This document shows positions 53,601 to 61,335 of a stretch of 64,000 bases of DNA, one piece after another (position 1 is the stretch's first letter; each line of letters opens with the position of its first letter). Both the position numbers and the translations under genes were made by a program. This DNA is from Catonella sp963539695 (GTDB lineage Bacteria; Bacillota; Clostridia; Lachnospirales; Lachnospiraceae), in the NCBI GenBank assembly GCA_963539695.1, contig CAUTOC010000007.1, forward strand, positions 1 to 64,000, in the 5' to 3' direction. The notes beneath the pieces were generated by a model. It made no database searches. It was not told the DNA's origin and worked only from the letters and a program-made list of their open reading frames with translations.

Positions 53601-54167
53601 ATCATAATCCCACGCTTCGATTTTCTGAATTTCGTGTGAAGTTCTGAAACCGTCAAAGAAGTGAAGGAAAGGCACACGGCTCTCAATCGTACTAAGATGT
53701 GCAACCGCACCTAAATCCATAACCTCCTGTACACTGTTTGCACAAAGCATAGCAAAACCTGACTGACGACAGGCGTAAACATCAGAATGATCTCCAAATA
53801 TAGAAAGTGCATGGCTTGCAAGTGCACGGGCTGATACATGGAATACGGCAGGAAGTAATTCACCTGCAATCTTATACATATTTGGGAGCATAAGTAAAAG
53901 TCCCTGAGAAGCTGTATATGTAGTGGTTAAAGCACCTGCCTGTAATGAGCCGTGTACAGCACCCGCCGCACCACCTTCCGACTGCATCTCAGACATAATC
54001 ACTTCATGTCCGAAAATATTCTTTCTTCCCTGTGTAGCCCACTGATCCGTGTAGTCCGCCATAGGCGAAGAAGGTGTAATAGGATAGATAGCTGCTACAT
54101 CTGTAAACGCATAAGACACATGAGCGGCAGCGGTATTTCCATCCATAGTTTTCATTGATCTAGCCAT
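50628..54167 (-). CDS. nifJ: Pyruvate:ferredoxin (flavodoxin) oxidoreductase
   Basis: An 1179-residue single-chain enzyme that oxidises pyruvate to acetyl-CoA and CO2 and passes electrons to ferredoxin. The N-terminal pyrimidine-binding domain (Tyr-Pro-Ile-Thr-Pro-Ser-Ser) and transketolase-like domains are followed by two 4Fe-4S motifs (Cys-Ile-Gln-Cys-Asn-Leu-Cys and Cys-Thr-Gly-Cys-Gly-Ser-Cys). A further Cys pair (Cys-Ala-Gly-Cys-Gly-Glu) lies in the TPP domain, along with Gly-Asp-Gly-Trp-Ala-Tyr-Asp-Ile-Gly-Tyr. Full length. Strong AGGAGG start site, a long leader and a clear promoter. Marks an anaerobic fermentative metabolism. Confidence 0.98.
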   Translation of the reverse strand: MARSMKTMDGNTAAAHVSYAFTDVAAIYPITPSSPMADYTDQWATQGRKNIFGHEVIMSEMQSEGGAAGAVHGSLQAGALTTTYTASQGLLLMLPNMYKIAGELLPAVFHVSARALASHALSIFGDHSDVYACRQSGFAMLCANSVQEVMDLGAVAHLSTIESRVPFLHFFDGFRTSHEIQKIEAWDYDDLKDMCNMDAVAAFRNKSLNPNRPLQRGTAQNPDIFFQAREASNRFYDVVPEVVQSYMDKVNAKIGTNYKLFNYYGAEDADRVIIAMGSVCETIDETIDYMNANGHKVGVVKVRLYRPFSAKHLIAALPETVKNIIVLDRTKEPGSLGEPLYLDVVASLRGTKFESCLVTTGRYGLGSKDTTPAQIIAAYKNTEKPRFTIGIKDDVTNLSLDITENPATAPEGTTSCKFWGLGADGTVGANKNSVKIIGDHTDKYAQAYFDYDSKKSGGVTISHLRFGDKKINSTYLINKADFVACHNPSYVRKYDMVQDIKDGGTFLLNCPWDVNELSERLPGQAKKYIAEHNIKLYTIDGIKIGKEIGLGGRINTVLQAAFFKLANIIPIEDAVEYMKAAAKASYQKKGDDVVQMNYNAIDAGVSGIVEIQVPSEWKDSVEEDISAKAGEGLESVVSYVNTIQNKINAQAGNTLPVSAFVDYADGTTPSGSAAYEKRGIAVEVPVWNKDTCIQCNLCSYVCPHAAIRPAVMTEEDAANAPESMKMVDLKGMPGKKFAITVSVLDCTGCGSCVNVCPEVRGTKTLSLSPLDTQMAEQKSFDFGVSVETPEDVLAKFNVVTPKGSQFRKPYLEFSGACAGCGETPYAKLITQMFGDRMFIANATGCSSIWGGSSPANPYTVDKRGRGPAWANSLFEDNAEYGYGMALGTEALRMRVIDNAERLIEKVDDNTKEIIQKYLDTRKNSGENTEAARRMVQALSACSVEAEEKDYILSNADFAGKKSQWIFGGDGWAYDIGYGGLDHVLASNRDVNVFVFDTEVYSNTGGQASKSTPTGAIAQFAAGGKEVRKKNLAEIAMGYGYIYVAMVAMGADYNQCVKAIAEAEAYPGPSLIIGYAPCIAHGIKGGMRVSMTQEKKAVQSGYWSLFRYNPLLAEEGKNPFIMDSKEPTLTYRDFIETEVRYNRLLRSNPEKAEELFRRSEAEAKFRLETFKRRTVWNVGE

Positions 54168-54262
54168 AGATAGCCTCCTTAATTAAAATTAAATAATATT
54201 GATACAAAAAAAAATTTTTCTCTGAAACAAAATATTTGTTCAAGCTTTATACATTCTCTTTA

Positions 54263-54291
54263 ATTCTACTATTTATGTCTAATTATGTAAA
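54263..54291 (-). promoter_or_regulatory. nifJ promoter
   Basis: Minus strand: -35 TTTACA (54286-54291), 17 bases, -10 TAGAAT (54263-54268), giving a leader of about 90 bases before nifJ. Confidence 0.6.
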
Positions 54292-54415
54292 GGTTATTAA
54301 TGTATTTTTATTGTGCAATTTGCGTTAATTGATGTAATTTCTCAATAATTTTCAGATAATTTTGATAATAGCTATCATTATCGTTATTTTCCTCTTTAAT
54401 TCTTTTACTTTTTCG

Positions 54416-54444
54416 TTGTATTTTTTAATATAAATGATTATAAT
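54416..54444 (+). promoter_or_regulatory. Promoter of the FliM-motif gene
   Basis: -35 TTGTAT (54416-54421), exactly 17 bases, -10 TATAAT (54439-54444). Confidence 0.75.
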
Positions 54445-54446
54445 AT

Positions 54447-54491
54447 AATGATACAAGGGAGTTGCAAGATGTGATGCAATCCTGTATCATT
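54447..54491 (+). promoter_or_regulatory. Hairpin at the transcript start of the FliM-motif gene
   Basis: AATGATACA (54447-54455) pairs with TGTATCATT (54483-54491). A second pairing of TTGCA with TGCAA lies inside, after a small internal loop. The predicted start of transcription falls in the left arm, so the structure sits at or near the 5' end of the mRNA. It may stabilise the mRNA or act as an operator. Confidence 0.55.
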
Positions 54492-54527
54492 AAGTATATA
54501 TAATTATAATTTGAAAGCGAGGTTTTT

Positions 54528-55055
54528 ATGTCCGAAAAAAACATGTCACTACTGTCTCAGAACGAGATAGATGCTTTGATTTCATTCTTAAATTATAACA
54601 AAAATAATAATCCTATCAGTGGAGATATTCTTAGTCAGAATAGTATAAATAAACTGATTGAACTGGTAAAGTCAATCCCTTCACTTGATAAAAATGTTTT
54701 GCTTAACACCGCCGCAATAAAGGCGGACGCCTCTTCATTCCTTGCAGATAAAAAGGATATAAACGGCTATGAGCTTACATTTAAAATTGATGAAAACAAA
54801 CAGGTTATTCTTTTTGCTTGTAATGTAAAAACTGATGACATTATAAAAGTTTCTCCACAGATGATTACATTCAGCAATTCCGATAATTATCCAAAAACTT
54901 GGGGAACCTGTATTTCACCTGCCACCTTCTGCTTTATTGCAAGGCTGCTTAAACTTGGTTACTCTGATGAAACATTGGCAAACATCAGCTCACTTTTTGC
55001 AGAAAAAATGTACGGCAGTGCAGATGCCGTTGTGCCTGCATTCTACCTTTCATAA
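54528..55055 (+). CDS. Unknown protein with FliM/FliY-type CheY-binding peptide
   Basis: 175 residues. The N-terminus Leu-Ser-Gln-Asn-Glu-Ile-Asp-Ala-Leu-Ile is the peptide by which flagellar switch proteins FliM and FliY bind CheY-P (B. subtilis FliM has Leu-Ser-Gln-Asn-Glu-Ile-Asp-Ala-Leu). A second, weaker copy (Ile-Leu-Ser-Gln-Asn-Ser-Ile-Asn-Lys-Leu-Ile) begins near residue 34. The rest (about 60-175) is a small alpha/beta domain without recognised family; no FliM or SpoA domain is present. It may compete for phosphorylated response regulators (inference). It has its own promoter and hairpin leader and is followed by the export-protein gene 11 bases on. Confidence 0.6.
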   Translation: MSEKNMSLLSQNEIDALISFLNYNKNNNPISGDILSQNSINKLIELVKSIPSLDKNVLLNTAAIKADASSFLADKKDINGYELTFKIDENKQVILFACNVKTDDIIKVSPQMITFSNSDNYPKTWGTCISPATFCFIARLLKLGYSDETLANISSLFAEKMYGSADAVVPAFYLS

Positions 55056-55066
55056 AGTGAGGTTGC

Positions 55067-55537
55067 ATGCTTATTAAATATTTGCAGGTGTTTTTCATCT
55101 CCATGTTACCTATCATAGAACTGCGTGGGGCTATTCCTTTTGCCGCTTTAATCGGAGTTCCGCCTTTAACGGCTTATACTATTTCCATTATAGGAAATAT
55201 GCTACCCATTCCCTTTATTTTTCTTTTTGCCGGAAAAATACTGCACCGGGGAAAAGAAATGCCTTATATCGGAAAAATTTTTACTTTTTTTCTTGAAAAA
55301 GGCTATAGGGCAGGTCATAAACTTGAAGATAAAGCGGGTTTTGGCTTATATCTGGCTCTTGCCCTCTTTGTAGGCATTCCTCTTCCCGGTACAGGTGCTT
55401 GGACAGGAAGTTTGGCTGCATGTTTATTAGGTATTAATACAAAAAAAGGGACTATTGCGGTACTTGCAGGTGTTTTACTTGCAGGAATAATAATGATGAC
55501 AATAAGCCTCGGAGCTTTATCATTTTTTAACGGTTAA
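55067..55537 (+). CDS. Small multidrug-export-like membrane protein (COG2426 type)
   Basis: A 156-residue membrane protein with an opening Leu-Arg-Gly-Ala-Ile-Pro motif after the first helix, and a Pro-Leu-Pro-Gly-Thr-Gly-Ala-Trp-Thr-Gly loop, both typical of the 'small multidrug export' family. Four to five helices are predicted. The transported substrate is not known, and the family name rests on limited evidence. It is second in a two-gene operon with the FliM-motif gene and is closed by a strong terminator. Confidence 0.85.
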   Translation: MLIKYLQVFFISMLPIIELRGAIPFAALIGVPPLTAYTISIIGNMLPIPFIFLFAGKILHRGKEMPYIGKIFTFFLEKGYRAGHKLEDKAGFGLYLALALFVGIPLPGTGAWTGSLAACLLGINTKKGTIAVLAGVLLAGIIMMTISLGALSFFNG

Positions 55538-55570
55538 ATCAAACTATACTTGTAGTATAATAAAAAACTT

Positions 55571-55598
55571 ATCCCTGCCATTTTGTTATGGCAGGGAT
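55571..55598. terminator. Bidirectional terminator between the export gene and leuA
   Basis: ATCCCTGCCAT (55571-55581) and ATGGCAGGGAT (55588-55598) make an 11-base perfect stem with a T-run after it on the plus strand and A/T-rich sequence on the other side. Confidence 0.9.
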
Positions 55599-55603
55599 GT
55601 TTT

Positions 55604-57601
55604 TTATTTATCATTATTTGCCTCATTCCTAAGTTGAGTTGGAGTTTTTCCAAACTCTCTTTTAAAAAGTCTGATAAAATGCTCCACATTCGGATAGCCT
55701 ACCGCCTCTGAAATGGTTTCAACCTTCATATTACCACCTAAAAGCATAGCCTTTGCCTTTTTAAGCCTTATCATTCTCACATTATCTCCAAAGGATGAGC
55801 CGGATTTAAGTTTTATATACTTTGACAGATAAGGTCTTGAAAGATGTGTTTTCTCGGATAACATTTTAAGGCTTACCTCTCTGTAATTCTCCTGTATTAT
55901 ATTTAAAATATCATTTAAGCGTTCTTCTTTTTTCTCTGCACCTTTAAGCTTTTCAGGCTGATTAAGTGCAGATACAAGTGCATTTATTGAAGCTTTTATA
56001 ATATCCTCATCAAAACCTACTCCCCAATACTTCTTATTGTCATAAATAATGCTGACAAAAGTAACGGCTTTAGATGCAGAACCCTCTGTCAATGCATGCT
56101 CTTCATAGTCTGAAAGTTCGTAATTTATTCCCAAATACTGCCTTAGAGCATTTGCCACAGCATCCAAATGTCCGTTACCATTTGACTTAACCAAATATTC
56201 CTTGCCGTTATGGTTAATATTTACCGTTACAAAGAAACCTCCACTTCGCACAAACTCGGTATTGCTGATATAAAATATCTCGTTATTTTCCACATATTTA
56301 TTTAAAAAAATATCATAAATCCTATTTGCAGTCAATTCCGAATGCTCATAGTCTGAAACCGACTTAACTGTATATCCAAATTCTTCCTGCATATTTTGCG
56401 GTATCTCTATTCCATATTTGGTCTTTAAGATATAGCTTACCCCTCCTTTTCCTGATTGGCTGTTAATACGGATAACATCTCCTGCATAACTTCTGCCTAC
56501 ATCCTTAGGGTCTATCGGAAGATACGGTACTTCCCATTTATCTTTTTTATGCTTTTCCCTATAAGCAAATCCTTTGGATATCGCATCCTGATGAGAACCC
56601 GAAAACGCTGCAAACACCAGTTCTCCGGCATAAGGCTGTCTAAGAGGCACTACCATACCTGTAAGTTTCTCATAAACTTCTTTAATCTTATCAATATTTC
56701 CAAAATCCAATTTCGGATCAACGCCATGCGAATACATATTCATAGCAATAGTAATTATATCTACATTTCCGGTACGCTCTCCATTTCCAAAAAGTGTTCC
56801 TTCTATCCTTTCCGCACCCGCCAAGAGCCCAAGTTCTGCTGCAGCCACTCCTGTTCCCCTGTCATTATGTGGATGAATACTAAGAATTACTCCTTCTCTT
56901 TCTTTAATATTTTTATGCAAATACTCTATCTGTGTTGCAAAAACATGTGGCAAAGAAAGCTCAACAGTGGCAGGAAGATTAATAATTACTTTGTTATCTT
57001 TATCAGGTTGCCACACATCTATAACCGCATTCACAACTTCAAGTGCATATTCCGTTTCAGTAGCAGTAAAGCTTTCAGGAGAGTACTCAAAAGAAAAGTT
57101 TCCTTTTGTTTTTAGTGCAAATTTTTTAAGTAATTTCGCACCTTTTATAGCCATTTGCTTAATTTTTTCTTTATTCTTTATAAATACCTGTTTTCGCTGT
57201 GTAGCAGATGTAGGATTATATAAATGAATTATTGCATTGGGTGCACCTTCTACAGCTTCAAAGGTTTTTTTAATAATATGTTTCCTTGCCTGTGTAAGTA
57301 CCTGTATAGTTACATCTTCAGGAATAAGATTATTTTCAATAATAGCCCTGACAAAATTATACTCTGTCTCAGATGCCGCCGGAAATCCAACTTCAATCTC
57401 CTTAAATCCTATATTTATCAACATTTTAAAAAACTCCAGTTTCTCCTCAAGACTCATCGGCTCTACAAGTGCCTGATTGCCGTCTCTAAGATCAACTGAA
57501 CACCATATCGGCGGCTTGTCTATATATTCCTTTTTAACCCAATCATAGCTTGGTTTTGTCGGCATAAAATAATTTCTTTGATACTTACTATAATTTTCCA
57601 T
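55604..57601 (-). CDS. leuA: 2-isopropylmalate synthase fused to an AraC-type DNA-binding domain
   Basis: A 665-residue protein. Residues ~1-545 are a class II LeuA: catalytic barrel with Asp37-Leu-Arg-Asp40-Gly-Asn-Gln, metal-site His-Pro-His-Asn-Asp, then the LeuA dimer/allosteric domain that senses leucine. Residues ~565-665 form a complete AraC double helix-turn-helix (Leu-Ser-Arg-Pro-Tyr-Leu-Ser-Lys-Tyr-Ile-Lys and Asn-Val-Glu-His-Phe-Ile-Arg-Leu-Phe-Lys-Arg). The enzyme condenses acetyl-CoA with 2-oxoisovalerate. The fused domain suggests a leucine-responsive 'trigger enzyme' that also regulates genes (inference). Start at 57601: GGAG seven bases upstream; earlier in-frame Mets (57613, 57664) lack sites. 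No other leu genes adjoin, and no T-box is seen. Confidence 0.88.
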   Translation of the reverse strand: MENYSKYQRNYFMPTKPSYDWVKKEYIDKPPIWCSVDLRDGNQALVEPMSLEEKLEFFKMLINIGFKEIEVGFPAASETEYNFVRAIIENNLIPEDVTIQVLTQARKHIIKKTFEAVEGAPNAIIHLYNPTSATQRKQVFIKNKEKIKQMAIKGAKLLKKFALKTKGNFSFEYSPESFTATETEYALEVVNAVIDVWQPDKDNKVIINLPATVELSLPHVFATQIEYLHKNIKEREGVILSIHPHNDRGTGVAAAELGLLAGAERIEGTLFGNGERTGNVDIITIAMNMYSHGVDPKLDFGNIDKIKEVYEKLTGMVVPLRQPYAGELVFAAFSGSHQDAISKGFAYREKHKKDKWEVPYLPIDPKDVGRSYAGDVIRINSQSGKGGVSYILKTKYGIEIPQNMQEEFGYTVKSVSDYEHSELTANRIYDIFLNKYVENNEIFYISNTEFVRSGGFFVTVNINHNGKEYLVKSNGNGHLDAVANALRQYLGINYELSDYEEHALTEGSASKAVTFVSIIYDNKKYWGVGFDEDIIKASINALVSALNQPEKLKGAEKKEERLNDILNIIQENYREVSLKMLSEKTHLSRPYLSKYIKLKSGSSFGDNVRMIRLKKAKAMLLGGNMKVETISEAVGYPNVEHFIRLFKREFGKTPTQLRNEANNDK

Positions 57602-57824
57602 ATATTTCTCCATATTTTTATTAAATTTCACTTTATTCAGTTGATATATTTTAATATACCACATTTTTTGTTTTTAATATATAGAATATTTTAACTATTT
57701 TTTTATTGATAAATTTTAATCAGTTCTATAAGCATTAATTATTTACTTCAAAATACTTTTATGTTGATTTAATAAGTGTTACAATAAAGCTAAATTTGAT
57801 ATAAGCATTGTGAAAGAGGAAAAT

Positions 57825-58820
57825 ATGATACAGGATATTTTAAACAACAGTTATGACAACAGTTACAATCCACACGCAAAACCTGACGGTAACAGTTTTA
57901 TAGTATTTTTCAAAAACAACAGTCTGCTTTGTCACGCAAAAGGAAATATTAAAAGCCTTTAAAATGCAGTTCCCGGAAAAGCTGAAAGTGAAGAAATTAT
58001 ATGGAACCTTCCTACATTTAATGAAATTAACAAAATTATAAATTTACATGTTAATAAACTCATTTATCTTTTTAAAATAAAACTAAACGAAGGCGAAAAA
58101 GAATTTTATTTTTTAAAAGATGAAACTATTTTTAATAATATTGCTCTTGATTATAACAAAATTACCTCTTCAAATGATTATCCTCAAAATAATTATTTTG
58201 GAAATTTGGATGAAAGTTATTATTATCTTCCTGTCCTCAAATTTCGTTCCCTTAAACCTCTCACCACCTCCTTTGCAGTTATAACTGCTTGGCAGCTTTA
58301 CTCTTGGTATAGGGATAATACCTACTGCGGAAGATGCTCTCAAAAAACAATCCTTGATGATAAAGAGCGTATGGTGAAATGCCCTGAATGTGGAAATATG
58401 ATTTATCCTAAAATCTGCCCCGGTGTCATAGTTGGAATCATAAATAAAGGGAGATTACTGCTCACCAAATATGCAAAAAAAGGCTATAATCGTTATGCCC
58501 TTGTCGCAGGCTTTACGGAAATTGGTGAAAGTCTTGAAGAAAGTGCCAAAAGAGAGGCTTTTGAAGAAGTGGGACTTATTCTAAAAAACATAACCTTCTA
58601 CAAAAGTCAGCCTTGGTCCGCCTCTTCTTCTCTGCTTGCAGGTTTTTTTGCTGAAATTGAGGGCAGTGATGAAATAGTGCTTGAAACAGACGAATTGAAA
58701 GAAGGTACATGGTTTTATCCCGAAGATATAGTTAAAATGTATGAAGGAGTAAGCCTTACTGAAGAAATGATTAATTACTTTGCAGACGGAAAAATGGATG
58801 AGAAGTGGTACAGACGATAA
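57825..58820 (+). pseudogene. nudC: NAD(H) pyrophosphatase NudC, interrupted by an in-frame stop
   Basis: From an ATG at 57825 (GAGG site) one continuous frame of 331 codons runs to 58820, except for a TAA at codon 46 (57960-57962). It encodes an N-terminal domain, a zinc ribbon with two Cys-x2-Cys pairs, a Nudix box (Gly-x5-Glu-x7-Arg-Glu-x2-Glu-Glu-x-Gly) and the Ser-Gln-Pro-Trp signature that marks NADH/NAD-cap pyrophosphatases of the NudC type. A single nonsense change (or sequencing error) therefore splits it. The downstream part has no good ATG start, so a functional protein would require read-through or an internal start. Confidence 0.8.
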
Positions 58821-58847
58821 ATTCGATCACTTCTCATCTTCACCGCT

Positions 58848-59519
58848 TTAATTTTCAATCTGCCAGTCAATAGGTTCTACTCCATTTGCCGCAAGAAACT
58901 CATTAGCTCTCTTAAAATGCCCATTTCCCATAAAGCCCCTGTGTGCCGACAACGGGCTTGGGTGAGGTGACTCAAGTATCAAATGTTTCGGATTATTTAA
59001 CATCTCTTTCTTACTTCTTGCCGGTCTTCCCCATAACAAATATACTATAGGTCTGTCTTCTTTATTTACAGCTTCAATAAGTGCATCAGTAAAACTTTCC
59101 CAGCCTTTACCCTGATGTGAAAATGCGGCATGTGCTCTCACCGTTAAAAGTGTATTCAAAAGTAAAACTCCCTGCTTTGCCCATTTTCTAAGAGAACCCG
59201 ACTCAGGTATATAACATCCTAATTCATCTTGCAATTCTTTATAAATATTTTGGAGTGAAGGCGGAATTTTTTCACCGACAGGCACAGAGAAACTAAGCCC
59301 TTCAGCCTGTCCCGGCTCATGATAGGGATCCTGCCCCAATATAACCACCTTTACCTTACTAAGTGGTGTAAGATGCAAAGCATTGAAAATATCATCTGAT
59401 TTGGGATAAATTATACGGCTGCTATACTCTTCTTTTAAAAAAATATATAGTTTCTTATAATATTCCTTTTTAGTTTCCTTTTCAACAACAGGAAGCCAGT
59501 CATTTGTAACACCTGCCAT
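58848..59519 (-). CDS. ung: Uracil-DNA glycosylase, family 1
   Basis: A 223-residue enzyme removing uracil from DNA. The catalytic water-activating Asp64 is in Gly-Gln-Asp-Pro-Tyr-His (62-67). The uracil-binding His-Pro-Ser-Pro-Leu-Ser and the DNA-intercalation loop Ser-Ala-His-Arg-Gly-Phe follow at the C-terminus. Full length; a perfect AAGGAGG ribosome site precedes the ATG. Confidence 0.97.
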   Translation of the reverse strand: MAGVTNDWLPVVEKETKKEYYKKLYIFLKEEYSSRIIYPKSDDIFNALHLTPLSKVKVVILGQDPYHEPGQAEGLSFSVPVGEKIPPSLQNIYKELQDELGCYIPESGSLRKWAKQGVLLLNTLLTVRAHAAFSHQGKGWESFTDALIEAVNKEDRPIVYLLWGRPARSKKEMLNNPKHLILESPHPSPLSAHRGFMGNGHFKRANEFLAANGVEPIDWQIEN

Positions 59520-59621
59520 AAATTCCTCCTTAAAATAAAGGTGAAAGACCTAAGCCTTCCACCCTATAGCTTTATTTGCACGGCACCTACTGCTTCGATG
59601 TGCCATTACTGAGTATTCATA

Positions 59622-61307
59622 TTATGGTACTAATTCATTTTTTTCTCTTTGGGCTTCAATAGCCTTTGTATCAAGCTTAGAAACTATTCCATATATTCTC
59701 TCACTATATTCCTGCCTGTCAACCATACCCATCAGATCAAGCGCCTCTCTTTCAGGTATTCCATAAATCGACTGAAGTTCTGCCATTATCTGTTTCCTTA
59801 CATAATCAAGATCCGTATGTATGCCTAGCTGTCTTGCAAGTGCAATATACTTATTATAACGCGAAAGCCCCTTAATTAAGGAATCCAGTGCAGATGAATA
59901 ATCTCCCATAGCAAAGAAATTATTATATGAATTTAGCTGTTTATTTACAAACATGACAGTATAAATTTTATCATGTATTTCCATATCTTTTTCTTTGATT
60001 TCAAATCCTCTTATGTTTTCATAAGCTTCTGTATACTTACGGTTCCCAAACTTATATGTGGCATTTGCAATACTTATGTCATAAGAAAAGATATTTGTAC
60101 CGACTATTACAACTGCTGCCGCAACTGCAAAGAATAGGAATATTATAACTGCACCGGCTTTATTTATCTTGCCTTCCGGCTGTTCAAGCGCTTCAGCTCT
60201 TAGACGCTTCAATTCCGCTTCTTTTTTTGCAGCCTTCTTTGCTGCATCTTTAGCCGCCTTCTTAGCCTTATTATCTGCCGCCTTTTTCTTTGCCTCTTCT
60301 GCTTTTTTCCTTTTGCCGGCTTCAGCCGCCGCCTTTTTCTCTTCTTTCTTTTTAGCGGCTTCTTTTGCTTTTTCTTTCTTTGCAGCCTCTTCCTGCTCAG
60401 GTGTAGGTATAGCTGCAATTTCCTCTTCTGTCAAAGGTACATTTGCAAAAAGCTTATGGAAAACGGCAGCGAAGAATCCCTTCTTTTCCTTATCAGGTTT
60501 CTTAACGGGTTTTACAGACTTTATTTCTTCATCTGATAAAACTTCCGGTTCTCCTATGTCATCAAGCGGATTTATTTCCGGCATTTCCGGCATAGAATCT
60601 TCTGTTAAAGCAGGACTTGCCTCATCTAAACTTATCTCTCCGGCTTCATCCTCCTCATCCGTTCCTATCTCCGCACTTATTTCACTTCCAAGCTCCTCGC
60701 CTATCTCTACACCTATTTCACCGCCAAGCTCTTCACCTATCTCTACACCTATTTCACTGCCAAGCTCTTCACCTATTTCATCACCAAGCTCAACTCCTAT
60801 ATCTGCAGCTATTTCAGTTCCTAAATCAGTCTTTTCTTCATTATGAACTTCTGCCGTTTCTTCTGTATTTTCCCCTGTAACAGGCAAATCTTCTGCAGAT
60901 AGCAAATTATTTCCACCTGAAAGTAACTCATCCTGAAGTTCCATATCCTGTTCATCCTCTTTACTGTCATAATTTACAGTCTCATCAGATTCCGACACAG
61001 TATCCGTTTCATTTTCGCTCAAAATTCCTTCGGTATCTGTATTTGAATCCCCTGTCTCATTCTCAAACGGGCTTACTAAATTGTCTAAATCCATATCATC
61101 TAAAAATGAATCTTTTAAATCATTAATATTAAATTCTTCTTCCAAAGAATCAACAGTTTCATTTTTGGATGATACTTTATTATTACCGGACTTAGCACGG
61201 GCAGTAGCCTTTCGCCTCCTGTCAGTTTCGTATGGAGGTTCCTGCCCAAGTGTCTCAAGCAGTCCATCTAGGTAAGATTCATTCTCCTTATCCAATCTAT
61301 CCTCCAT
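59622..61307 (-). CDS. Repeat-rich single-pass membrane protein
   Basis: 561 residues. An acidic, low-complexity N-terminal region carries a 12-residue tandem repeat (Glu-Ile-Gly-Glu-Glu-Leu-Gly-Ser/Gly-Glu-Ile-Gly-Val; residues ~163-215, about 3-4 copies). A Lys/Ala/Glu-rich helix (about 305-375), one transmembrane helix (384-406) and a folded C-terminal domain (about 410-561) outside the membrane follow. Not recognised. It follows cheV by 28 bases and shares its promoter, so a sensory or envelope role is possible. The start is uncertain: the ATG at 61307 has a poor ribosome site, while an in-frame TTG four codons later has GGAGG. Confidence 0.65.
   Translation of the reverse strand: MEDRLDKENESYLDGLLETLGQEPPYETDRRRKATARAKSGNNKVSSKNETVDSLEEEFNINDLKDSFLDDMDLDNLVSPFENETGDSNTDTEGILSENETDTVSESDETVNYDSKEDEQDMELQDELLSGGNNLLSAEDLPVTGENTEETAEVHNEEKTDLGTEIAADIGVELGDEIGEELGSEIGVEIGEELGGEIGVEIGEELGSEISAEIGTDEEDEAGEISLDEASPALTEDSMPEMPEINPLDDIGEPEVLSDEEIKSVKPVKKPDKEKKGFFAAVFHKLFANVPLTEEEIAAIPTPEQEEAAKKEKAKEAAKKKEEKKAAAEAGKRKKAEEAKKKAADNKAKKAAKDAAKKAAKKEAELKRLRAEALEQPEGKINKAGAVIIFLFFAVAAAVVIVGTNIFSYDISIANATYKFGNRKYTEAYENIRGFEIKEKDMEIHDKIYTVMFVNKQLNSYNNFFAMGDYSSALDSLIKGLSRYNKYIALARQLGIHTDLDYVRKQIMAELQSIYGIPEREALDLMGMVDRQEYSERIYGIVSKLDTKAIEAQREKNELVP
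60663..60821 (-). repeat. 36-base tandem repeat in the membrane-protein gene
   Basis: About 3-4 imperfect 36-base units encode the 12-residue Glu-Ile-Gly-Glu-Glu-Leu-Gly repeat. Such arrays can change copy number. Confidence 0.75.
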
Positions 61308-61335
61308 CCTAAAGCATTTTCAGCTTTATTAAAAT

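Noticed and set aside
56456..57115. 219-codon plus-strand open frame opposite leuA
   Set aside because: Antisense to the conserved LeuA barrel, with Lys/Arg/Phe/Tyr-skewed composition and no ribosome site.
57602..57824. T-box leucine leader upstream of leuA
   Set aside because: No T-box core, specifier loop or terminator/antiterminator pair could be found in this short AT-rich region.
60663..60821. CRISPR-like array
   Set aside because: The periodic 36-base units have no spacers and encode a protein repeat.
60169..60846. Long plus-strand open frame (225 codons) rich in Ser, Ala and Phe
   Set aside because: It is the mirror of the Lys/Ala/Glu-rich and repeat region of the minus-strand membrane protein; composition and lack of a ribosome site show it is a shadow.
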